Shown in pieces: positions 56,833 through 64,000 of a stretch of DNA of 64,000 bases. Under the pieces are notes generated by a model that saw only the letters and a list, made by a program, of their open reading frames with translations, was not told the DNA's origin and did no database searches. The first letter of the stretch is position 1; every line of letters starts with the position of its first letter. A program made the translations under genes and the position numbers. Source of the stretch: VXNE01 sp965116625 (lineage in GTDB: Bacteria; Pseudomonadota; Gammaproteobacteria; Pseudomonadales; Azotimanducaceae); NCBI GenBank assembly GCA_965116625.1, contig OZ220717.1:4154001-4218000 (forward strand), read 5' to 3'.

Positions 56833-59580
56833 TTACGCCCTGCCGTGGCAGTGCTTGTATTTCTTGCCGGAGCCGCACGGACAGCGTTCGTTTCGTCCGA
56901 CCTTACGCTCCTCCCGAACGAACGTCTCGGGCCGGCGCCGCAGCGGCTCGCCATCCGCTTCGCCGCCGAGCCCGTTGGATTCGGCGTGCTGGAAGCGCAT
57001 GCGGCGCGCCTGTTCCTCCCGGCGCCTGCGCTCCATCTCTGCCACGTCCTCTTCGCGCTCGAGCTGAACCCTGGAAAGGAGCCGCACCACGTCCCGGTTG
57101 ATGCTGTCGAGCAGGTTCTGGAACAGCTCGAACGCTTCCCGCTTGTACTCCTGCTTTGGCTGCTTCTGTGCGTACGCGCGCAGGTGAATTCCCTGGCGAA
57201 GGTGATCCATGGTCGCGAGGTGTTCCTTCCACTTCTGATCGAGCACGGTCAACATGATCTGTTTCTCGATCACGCGCATGTCGATACCCTGCGTGCGCCA
57301 GTGCTGCTCCTTGTCCTCGTACTCGCTCCTGATCTGTTCGCGGATCTTTTCGCGCAGCGGCTCCTCGCTCAACGCCTCGTCTTCCTCCAGCCAGCGCCTG
57401 ATTGGCTGCGTGGAGTTCAGTTCGGCGGCGAGGGTCTGCTCCAGCCCTTCGATGTCCCACTGGTCCTCGATGCTCTGCGGCGGGACGTAGCCATCGATCA
57501 GGTCCTCGATCACGTCATCGCGGATGGCCTGGATGGACTCGGACAGATCAGCCGTCCCCATGAGGTCGTTGCGCAGCCGGTACACCACCTGTCGCTGGTC
57601 GTTGGAGACATCGTCGAACTCCAGCAGGTTCTTGCGGATATCGAAGTTGCGGCCTTCCACCTTGCGCTGCGCTTTCTCGATGGAATTGCTCACCATTCGG
57701 GCTTCGATCGCTTCTCCCCTCTCGAGCCCCAGGTTCTGCATGAAGCCCCGCATCCGGTCCGTGGTGAAGATGCGCATGAGGTTGTCTTCCATCGACAGGT
57801 AGAACCGCGACGAGCCCGGGTCGCCCTGGCGTCCGGAGCGGCCCCTGAGCTGGTTGTCGATCCTTCTCGACTCGTGCCGCTCGGTGCCGATGATGTGCAG
57901 GCCTCCCGCCCCCACTACGGCCTCATGGCGATCCTGCCACTTCGCGCGAATGCCCTCTTCCTCGCCCTGGGCCGCAGCTTCGAGTTCGACTTCCAGATTG
58001 CCACCGAGAACGATGTCGGTGCCCCTGCCCGCCATGTTCGTGGCTATGGTGACGACACCTGGGCGGCCGGCCTGGGCGACGATTTCCGCCTCGCGTTCGT
58101 GTTGTTTCGCATTCAGCACGCTGTGGCGGATCTTGCGCCGCTGAAGCTCTCCCGACAGCCGTTCCGAGGACTCGATGGACGTGGTGCCGACAAGCACGGG
58201 CTGTCCCGTCTCGATGCACTCGTTGATGTCCTCGACGATGGCGTCGTACTTCTCGTCGGTGGTGAGGTAGACGAGATCGTTCCGGTCGTCCCGGATCATC
58301 GGCGCGTGGGTCGGGATGACGACCACGTCGAGGCCGTAGATCTGGCGGAACTCGAACGCCTCCGTGTCCGCCGTGCCGGTCATTCCCGACAGCTTGCCGT
58401 ACAGGCGGAAGTAGTTCTGGAAGGTCGTCGACGCGAGCGTCTGTGACTCGTTCTGGATATTGAGCCCCTCCTTCGCTTCGACCGCCTGGTGGATGCCTTC
58501 GGACCAGCGCCTGCCCGGCATCGCGCGCCCGGTATGCTCGTCGACGATGACGATCTCGCCGTTGTCCACCATGTAGTGCACGTCCCGCTTGAAGAGCGCG
58601 TGCGCCTTGAGCGCGGCGTGGACGTGGTGCAGCAGGCCGAGATGCGCCGGCGCGTAGAGGCTCTCCCCTTCCGCGAGCAGGCCGAGACGGATGAGTTCGT
58701 CCTCGACGAAACCGTGCCCCCGCTCGGTCAGTTCGACCTGCCGGTTTTTCTCGTCGATGAAGAAGTCGCCGGTGTCCTCCACCTCCTCCCCACCGAACCG
58801 GACGGGCAGATCCGACTCCACCATCTCCTGCTGCTTGAGCCTCGGCGCGAGCCTGTTGATCGTCACGTAGAGTTCGGTGCTCTCCTGCGCCGGCCCCGAA
58901 ATAATGAGGGGCGTCCGGGCCTCGTCGATGAGTATCGAGTCCACCTCGTCGACGATGGCGAAATCGAGCCCGCGCTGGACCTTGTCCTCCAGCCTGAAGG
59001 CCATGTTGTCCCGCAGGTAGTCGAAGCCGAACTCGTTGTTCGTGCCATACGTGACATCGGCCTGGTACGCCTCGCGTTTCGACATCGCGTCCTGGCCCGA
59101 CTGGACCACGCCCACGGTAATCCCGAGCGCTTCGTAGATGGGACCCATCCAGGCGGCGTCGCGGCGCGCCAGGTAGTCGTTCACCGTCACGATGTGTACG
59201 CCGTTGCCGGTGAGCGCGTTGAGATAGGCCGCCAGTACCGCGACCACGGTCTTCCCCTCGCCGGTGCGCATCTCGGCGATGCGGCCCTCGTGCAGCGTGA
59301 CGCCGCCGATGATCTGCACGTCGAAGTGGCGCATGTCGCGCGTGCGCCGCGATGCCTCGCGCGCCACCGCGAATACCTCCGGGATGAGCGAGTCGAGGGT
59401 GGCGCCCGCCTCGAGCGCGTTCCGGAACTCCGCGGTCCTGGCCTTCAGGTCCGCATCGGAGAGTTCCCTCACCGACGGCTCGAGCGCATTGACCCTGGCC
59501 ACGGTCTTCTGCATGCGCTTCAGTTCGCGCGTGTTCTTGGTACCGAAGACTTTCTTGAAGAGTCCGCCATCCATCGTCAT
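56833..59580 (-). CDS. secA: Preprotein translocase ATPase SecA
   Basis: 915 residues. Drives protein export through SecYEG. Walker A MRTGEGKTVVAVLAAYL, DEAD-like DEVDSILIDEARTPLIISG, NMAGRGTDIVLGGNLEVE and RGRSGRQGDPGSSRFYLS motor motifs. The C-terminal SEC-C zinc motif RNERCPCGSGKKYKHCHG binds SecB and lipids. ATG 59580 or 59574 could start it. Upstream neighbour is the C39 ABC exporter, not secM or the M23 peptidase. Confidence 0.96.
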   Translation of the reverse strand: MTMDGGLFKKVFGTKNTRELKRMQKTVARVNALEPSVRELSDADLKARTAEFRNALEAGATLDSLIPEVFAVAREASRRTRDMRHFDVQIIGGVTLHEGRIAEMRTGEGKTVVAVLAAYLNALTGNGVHIVTVNDYLARRDAAWMGPIYEALGITVGVVQSGQDAMSKREAYQADVTYGTNNEFGFDYLRDNMAFRLEDKVQRGLDFAIVDEVDSILIDEARTPLIISGPAQESTELYVTINRLAPRLKQQEMVESDLPVRFGGEEVEDTGDFFIDEKNRQVELTERGHGFVEDELIRLGLLAEGESLYAPAHLGLLHHVHAALKAHALFKRDVHYMVDNGEIVIVDEHTGRAMPGRRWSEGIHQAVEAKEGLNIQNESQTLASTTFQNYFRLYGKLSGMTGTADTEAFEFRQIYGLDVVVIPTHAPMIRDDRNDLVYLTTDEKYDAIVEDINECIETGQPVLVGTTSIESSERLSGELQRRKIRHSVLNAKQHEREAEIVAQAGRPGVVTIATNMAGRGTDIVLGGNLEVELEAAAQGEEEGIRAKWQDRHEAVVGAGGLHIIGTERHESRRIDNQLRGRSGRQGDPGSSRFYLSMEDNLMRIFTTDRMRGFMQNLGLERGEAIEARMVSNSIEKAQRKVEGRNFDIRKNLLEFDDVSNDQRQVVYRLRNDLMGTADLSESIQAIRDDVIEDLIDGYVPPQSIEDQWDIEGLEQTLAAELNSTQPIRRWLEEDEALSEEPLREKIREQIRSEYEDKEQHWRTQGIDMRVIEKQIMLTVLDQKWKEHLATMDHLRQGIHLRAYAQKQPKQEYKREAFELFQNLLDSINRDVVRLLSRVQLEREEDVAEMERRRREEQARRMRFQHAESNGLGGEADGEPLRRRPETFVREERKVGRNERCPCGSGKKYKHCHGRA

Positions 59581-59625
59581 GCGACCTTGAGGGTGCGGCC
59601 CGATTCTACCGCGATAACGGATCGA

Positions 59626-61746
59626 TCACGCGGCGTCCGCTTCCACAAGCCTGCCGTCGACCAGCGCGGCCACCCGATCTGCCGTTCGAATCGTCTCCGG
59701 CCGGTGGGCCACGATGATGCGCGTAACACCCAGTGACCTGATCGACGCGTTGACGTCGCGCTCCGTCGCCACGTCCAGGTTGGAGGTTCCCTCGTCCACG
59801 AAGAGAATCTTCGGCCGCCGGTACAGGGCCCGCGCAAGCAGGATGCGCTGCTTTTCGCCCCCGGAAAGCGCCGAGCCCATGTCGCCGACGAGCGTCTCGT
59901 AGCCCATGGGCTTCGCGACGATCCCGTCATGGATGCAGGCCAATTCAGCGGCGTGCACTACGCGCGCCAGGTCGATTTCGGAATCGAAGAACGCGATGTT
60001 CTCCGCTATGGATCCCGCGAACAGCGCATCCTCCTGCATCACCGAGCCGACATGGCGGCGGTATTCGGCGACTCCCACGTCCGGGAGCGGTCGCCCATCG
60101 ATCAGGACACGGCCCGCGGTGGGCTCGAACAGGCCCAGCATGATCTTCATCAGGGTGGTCTTGCCGCTGCCCGAGGACCCTACGAAAGCGATGGTCTCAC
60201 CCGCCTCGATATCGATACTGACCCCGTGAAACACCTCCGGAAGCGCTTCGCCGTAGCGATAGGACACACCCTCGAGACGCAACCCGCCGCGCAATGCCGA
60301 GCCGTCGCGGAATGCGCTTGACGGCAACGCCGCCGGTTCCCTCTCCGCCAACGCAATGTCCGATAAGCGCGAAAGATGCAACTCGAGCATGCGGAACTCG
60401 ATCAGGCGTTCGACCAGCGCGAGGGCCTTGTCGGTGAACTGCCTCTTGTAGGCCATGTACGCGAAGATCATGCCGACGGTGAACTCCGCGTTCAGCGTCA
60501 TCTTCGCGGCGACGTATACGAGCACGACATGCTCGATGCCGAAGATCGCACTGTTGGCGAGGCCGAACCAGATGGCGAGCTTCTGCACGCGCACGTCCGC
60601 GTTCACCGCGTCCGCCAACCGGTTCTGCCACACGCGCCGCCTGTCCTCTTCCCGTCCGAAGAGCTTGATGCTGAGCACGCCCCTGACCGTCTCCATGAAG
60701 AACGACTGTTCCCTGGCATGGAAGACGATGGCGTCTTCGCTCCGTGCGCGTAACGGCAAATAGGACGCGATGCGCAGAACCAGGTAGAGGGCCAGAGCGA
60801 CGAGGGCAATCGACCCCAGGACGGGGCTGTACAGAAACATCATGACGAGCGTGGCCACGGCCATGACGCCGTCGATTGCCGTTGCGACCAGGCCTTCGGT
60901 GAACATCGACCGGATCGGTCCCACCGAACCGAAACGCGAGACGATGTCCCCGATATGGCGTTTCTCGAAATAGTCCGCGGGCAGCCCGATCAGGTGGGCG
61001 AAGAGATTGCACACCATCTGGTAGTTCAGCATGTTGCCGAAATAGAGCAGCACGTAGTCGCGGAGCAATCCGGCGACGGCGTTCAGGACGGCGAGGGCGC
61101 CAAACCCGAATGCCAGGACCCACAGGAGGTCGGCGTCGAACTTCACCAGCACCTCATCCACCGTCAGCTGCAGGTAAAAGGGACTGACCAGCACGAACAG
61201 CTGCAGGACCGCAGACAGGACCAGTGCCTGGGCCAGGGTCCGCTTGAGGCCGCGGATGCGCGTCCACAAGTCGTTCAGTCGGAGTCTCGCGCGCTCTTCC
61301 TTTCTTTCGAACCCCTTCGTCGGATGCAGTTCGAGCGCGACGCCGGTGAAGTGCCGAGAGAAAGTATCCCGGGTGTACCGCCGAACGCCCGTCGCGGGAT
61401 CGTGTACCACCATCTTCTTCGCGCTCGCCGACTTCAGCACGACGAAGTGGTTCATGTCCCAGTGAACGATGGCCGGAGTACGCAGTTTGCGGATGTCTTC
61501 GAGCGGCACCTTGAGCGCCCGGCAGTTCATGTCCATCCGGGCCGCCATTTCCATGATCGCCGACAGCGTCACCCCGGCCGCGCTGGTTGGGAACCTTCTC
61601 CTGAGCGCCGCAATGTCCGTCCTGAATCCGTGGTACCCCGCCACCATGGCGAGGCTCGCCAGTCCGCACTCCGTCGTTTCGTTCTGGCGGATGAGGGGCA
61701 GCCTGCGCGCACCGAAATTGAGGCGCTTCAGATTCTCCGCGCTCAT
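59626..61746 (-). CDS. C39-peptidase-containing ABC exporter (bacteriocin/RTX type I secretion)
   Basis: 706 residues. Domains in order: N-terminal C39 peptidase (Cys in NETTECGLASLAMVAGYHG; His in HWDMNHFVVLKSASAKKMVVHDPATG with the third residue Asp), six membrane helices (about 150-430), and a nucleotide-binding domain with Walker A GSSGSGKTTLM, signature ALSGGEKQRILLARAL, Walker B ILFVDEGTSNLD and the switch His in IIVAHRPE. Since the Cys is present, it should cleave double-glycine leaders as in CvaB/RaxB. It overlaps its HlyD partner. No substrate gene was seen nearby. Confidence 0.92.
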   Translation of the reverse strand: MSAENLKRLNFGARRLPLIRQNETTECGLASLAMVAGYHGFRTDIAALRRRFPTSAAGVTLSAIMEMAARMDMNCRALKVPLEDIRKLRTPAIVHWDMNHFVVLKSASAKKMVVHDPATGVRRYTRDTFSRHFTGVALELHPTKGFERKEERARLRLNDLWTRIRGLKRTLAQALVLSAVLQLFVLVSPFYLQLTVDEVLVKFDADLLWVLAFGFGALAVLNAVAGLLRDYVLLYFGNMLNYQMVCNLFAHLIGLPADYFEKRHIGDIVSRFGSVGPIRSMFTEGLVATAIDGVMAVATLVMMFLYSPVLGSIALVALALYLVLRIASYLPLRARSEDAIVFHAREQSFFMETVRGVLSIKLFGREEDRRRVWQNRLADAVNADVRVQKLAIWFGLANSAIFGIEHVVLVYVAAKMTLNAEFTVGMIFAYMAYKRQFTDKALALVERLIEFRMLELHLSRLSDIALAEREPAALPSSAFRDGSALRGGLRLEGVSYRYGEALPEVFHGVSIDIEAGETIAFVGSSGSGKTTLMKIMLGLFEPTAGRVLIDGRPLPDVGVAEYRRHVGSVMQEDALFAGSIAENIAFFDSEIDLARVVHAAELACIHDGIVAKPMGYETLVGDMGSALSGGEKQRILLARALYRRPKILFVDEGTSNLDVATERDVNASIRSLGVTRIIVAHRPETIRTADRVAALVDGRLVEADAA

Positions 61747-62996
61747 CAGTGGCGCACGGCCCGGAACGGCTCCGTCAGCCAGCCGAGGAATGAACGCCGC
61801 TCGAGGATGATGTTGCCTTCCAGCAGCATGCCTGCCTGCAGTTCGAAACTGTGGCCGAAAGCCATCACCGACTGGGATCCCAGGCGCACCGCGACTCGAT
61901 AACACGGCTCACCAAGGCTGAATGGAACGTCCGCTTCCGCGACGGATGTGATCGCCGGCGCGACGTGACGGATCACGCCCTCGTAGCTTCCGAATCGCTG
62001 GTGAGGAAACGCCGCGTAAAGCAGCCGGACCGCCTGTCCTGCCGCGACGAATCCAGCAGCCCTGCTCGGAACGTACAGTTCCGCTTCGAGTTCGCTACCT
62101 GCTGGCCGGATGGACGCCAGCGGCTGATGCGGCGCGACGATTGCGCCCGGCGTGTCCTTGATCGAGGCGACCGTTCCATCTACCGGTGCCTTGACGACGT
62201 AGGCCCTGCGCCCTTCCAGCTCCGCTTCGCGTTGCTTGATGTCGGCGGCCTGGCTCTCCAGCCGGGAGACGCGCAGTGCCGCCTCCTGGGGGACCATCGC
62301 CAGCCGGTGGCGCAAATCCGTCAGGCGCGCGCGCAGTTCGGCCAACCGCTGCGCCTGGCGCTTTTCCTCCAGGTGGTGGGCCAGCCAGGACTGCTTTCGT
62401 GCCTCCGACTCAACCACCGAGACGAAGCCTGCCTCGAGCAGCGCAGTCGCCCGTGTGAACGCCGAGCGCGCCGTCTCGGTGATCTCGCGCTGCAGTGCCC
62501 GCTGTTCCTCGAACGACGCTATCTGCGCCTTCAGTCCGTCCCGCTCGGCTTCGAGCCGCGAGCGCTCCCGCGTCAGCCGGTCCCGTTCGAGACGGATCTG
62601 ACCCTCGAGCAGGCGTTCCTGATCTCTCAAGGCCTCAAGGGCGATGGAAGCCGCAGTGTCGCCCGTGAGCGACGGTGCCTCGCTTCGGACCACGGCGAGC
62701 ACCTGCCCCGCCCCGACTTCCTCGCGCACCCGCACGCGGACCTCGCGCAGGACTCCCGCCCGGGCCGGCGCAACCTTGACCAGGCCCCCCGACGGCACGA
62801 GATAGCCCGGCACCCGTTCCGCTCGGGCATAGGTTCCGAAGAATGCGTAGGTCCCGAGGCCCAGCAACGTCACCAGGAGCCAACCCGTGATCACGGCGAT
62901 CGGTAGCGGCGTGACGATCAGGACATCGCCGTGCAGGCGCTGGCGCTGCGCTTCGAGAACCTCCTTTCGGAACAACGTTGGCATCGCCGGTACCAT
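61746..62996 (-). CDS. HlyD-family membrane fusion protein
   Basis: 416 residues. One N-terminal membrane helix (AVITGWLLVTLLGLGTYAFF), a lipoyl-like half (VKVAPARAGVLREVRVRVREEVGAGQVLAVV), a long coiled coil (about 125-255), then the returning half VKAPVDGTVASIKDTPGAIVAPHQPL and a beta-barrel C-terminus. Bridges the ABC exporter to a TolC-type channel, which is not encoded here. TGATG overlap with the exporter gene. Confidence 0.9.
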   Translation of the reverse strand: MVPAMPTLFRKEVLEAQRQRLHGDVLIVTPLPIAVITGWLLVTLLGLGTYAFFGTYARAERVPGYLVPSGGLVKVAPARAGVLREVRVRVREEVGAGQVLAVVRSEAPSLTGDTAASIALEALRDQERLLEGQIRLERDRLTRERSRLEAERDGLKAQIASFEEQRALQREITETARSAFTRATALLEAGFVSVVESEARKQSWLAHHLEEKRQAQRLAELRARLTDLRHRLAMVPQEAALRVSRLESQAADIKQREAELEGRRAYVVKAPVDGTVASIKDTPGAIVAPHQPLASIRPAGSELEAELYVPSRAAGFVAAGQAVRLLYAAFPHQRFGSYEGVIRHVAPAITSVAEADVPFSLGEPCYRVAVRLGSQSVMAFGHSFELQAGMLLEGNIILERRSFLGWLTEPFRAVRH

Positions 62997-63063
62997 AGGC
63001 TGGCGGCGGCGCCACGCATACGGACCGCGTCCGGTACTTTGGTAAGCAATGTCTCAAATTGCA

Positions 63064-63082
63064 CGGGGCGCATGCCGCCCCG
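63064..63082 (-). terminator. Possible terminator hairpin after the M23 peptidase
   Basis: CGGGGCG and CGCCCCG form a 7-bp stem with a 5-base loop, 10 bases past the M23 stop. The 3' flank on the minus strand is only mildly T-rich (CAATTTG), so termination strength is doubtful. Confidence 0.4.
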
Positions 63083-63092
63083 GCGTTAGGGA

Positions 63093-64000
63093 TCAGCGTG
63101 GCGCGAGGTACTCCGCCGGGTCGAAACGGCGGCCGTCCTTCAGAACCTCGAAGTGAACATGGGGTCCCGTCGATCGCCCCGTGCTCCCAAGCTGTGCGAT
63201 CACCTCGCCTTTCTTGACGATGTCGCCGGGTTCAACCTGAACGGACTCGTGGTGCGCGTATCGGGTGGAAATGCCTTCACCGTGCTCGATCTCCACCATC
63301 TGCCCGTACGCGCCCGAATCCCCCACGAACGTGACCACGCCGCCAGCGACCGCCCTGACGTCGCTGCCCGGCCCGCCCGTGAAGTCGACGCCGTGGTGCC
63401 ACGCGGGCTGGCCGGAGATCGGATCGATGCGGTTGCCGTACCGCGACGATATCCAGCCCCCTTCCAGCGGTCCCCGGGCGGGCGCGATCTGGTTCCTGAA
63501 GCTGCCCCGCGCAAGCATCGACTCGAGCGCCTGCATTTCGCGCTCGCGCATTCGGAGTTCCGCCGACAACTGGTCGATCCTCGCGAAGTAGTCGGAAACG
63601 GGAATGCCTTCATCGCCGACCCTGGTTTCCGGACCGCCGGTCGCCGCGGGGAGGTCGAAACGGAACTCGCTTTCGCCGAGACCGGCGACCCGGGTCATCT
63701 CGGAAACCCGTTCTCCGAGCGCTTCCATGCGCAACAGCCGCGCCTCCATGTTCGCCAGTTTCCGTCCCGCCGCGAGCACCTGTTCGGTCGACTGGCGCGA
63801 CAGCAGATCAATCTCCTCACGCTGCCGGTCGAGTCGCCCGTTCCAGCCCGAGACCGTCATCGCATTGAGGGATTCCGTCGCCGTGTGGCGAAACGCAAGC
63901 ATGACGTTCACGATGACGAAGAGACCAAGGAAGGCGGCAAACCCGACGACCGCGGCCTGGGGGACGCTGAGCGAGCGAATTCGACCGTGTCCGTCCCCCG
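63093..64000 (-). CDS. M23-family metallopeptidase (5'-truncated by window)
   Basis: At least 302 residues; the frame is open to the window edge. Upstream of the first internal GTG there is a membrane helix (QAAVVGFAAFLGLFVIV), so the true start lies outside. A coiled-coil stretch precedes the LytM/peptidase domain: WISSRYGNRIDPISGQPAWHHGVDF, with His and Asp, and STGPHVHFEVLKDGRRFDP, with the HxH zinc motif. Likely periplasmic peptidoglycan endopeptidase or regulator. In related genomes this gene directly precedes secA. Confidence 0.92.
   Translation of the reverse strand, partial: GDGHGRIRSLSVPQAAVVGFAAFLGLFVIVNVMLAFRHTATESLNAMTVSGWNGRLDRQREEIDLLSRQSTEQVLAAGRKLANMEARLLRMEALGERVSEMTRVAGLGESEFRFDLPAATGGPETRVGDEGIPVSDYFARIDQLSAELRMREREMQALESMLARGSFRNQIAPARGPLEGGWISSRYGNRIDPISGQPAWHHGVDFTGGPGSDVRAVAGGVVTFVGDSGAYGQMVEIEHGEGISTRYAHHESVQVEPGDIVKKGEVIAQLGSTGRSTGPHVHFEVLKDGRRFDPAEYLAPR

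Overview
The window looks like chromosome from a GC-rich, probably uncultured gammaproteobacterium. The strongest evidence is the right-hand third, where ampD / nadC / tRNA-Thr / type IV pilins / pilB / pilC / pilD / yacG / argJ / secA / M23 peptidase run in the order familiar from Pseudomonas-like gammaproteobacteria. The homodimeric pyruvate dehydrogenase (aceE-aceF) and the single-domain GlnS fit the same assignment. Genes are dense, often overlap by TGATG or ATGA, and frequently use GTG or TTG starts. All calls come from reading the sequence; no database search was run.

Layout. 1-3.7 kb: an acyl-CoA carboxylase pair (carboxyltransferase, cut by the window edge, and a long biotin carboxylase/biotin carrier). 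3.8-5.3 kb: a beta-propeller glycosidase-like gene with a small cytidylyltransferase. 5.3 kb: tRNA-Ala(CGC). 5.4-11.7 kb: acyl-CoA dehydrogenase, aroA, glnS, a transglutaminase-like protein and a small acidic protein. 11.9-15.5 kb: a complete TRAP transporter operon (TatT-DctP-DctQ-DctM). 15.5-24 kb: DUF4870-like membrane protein, murA-like EPT enzyme, GrpB-like protein, TonB receptor, Coq4, cyclopropane synthase, an unknown gene and a VapBC module. 24-35.4 kb: an orphan peptide-binding protein, then a long plus-strand array ending in a full coenzyme F420 pathway: F420:NADP reductase, CofE, CofD, CofC and the fused FO synthase FbiC. It is preceded by a luciferase-like oxidoreductase, a metallophosphoesterase, a double-hotdog thioesterase and an ATP-grasp protein of unknown specificity. 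35.5-43.2 kb: accessory genes (DUF222/HNH nuclease, staphylococcal-type nuclease, ECF sigma fused to an unknown domain, an exported unknown protein, FAD-linked oxidase). 43.2-64 kb: aceF/aceE, ROK kinase, ampD/nadC, the type IV pilus cluster, argJ, secA, and a C39-peptidase ABC exporter with its HlyD partner sitting between secA and the M23 peptidase.

Two things stand out. First, F420 biosynthesis is rare in gammaproteobacteria. This version lacks the FbiB-type reductase domain and is linked to an ATP-grasp gene with no obvious job, so an unusual F420 variant is plausible. Second, the genome carries small mobile-looking palindromic repeats. One family (hairpin GCGAGGGG-loop-CCCCTCGC) has inserted, always in frame, into three protein genes: the aceF linker, the ampD C-terminus, and the middle of the HNH zinc knuckle of the DUF222 protein. 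It resembles in principle the Rickettsia palindromic elements. A different repeat of about 100 bp with two hairpins abuts the stop codons of two unrelated minus-strand genes.
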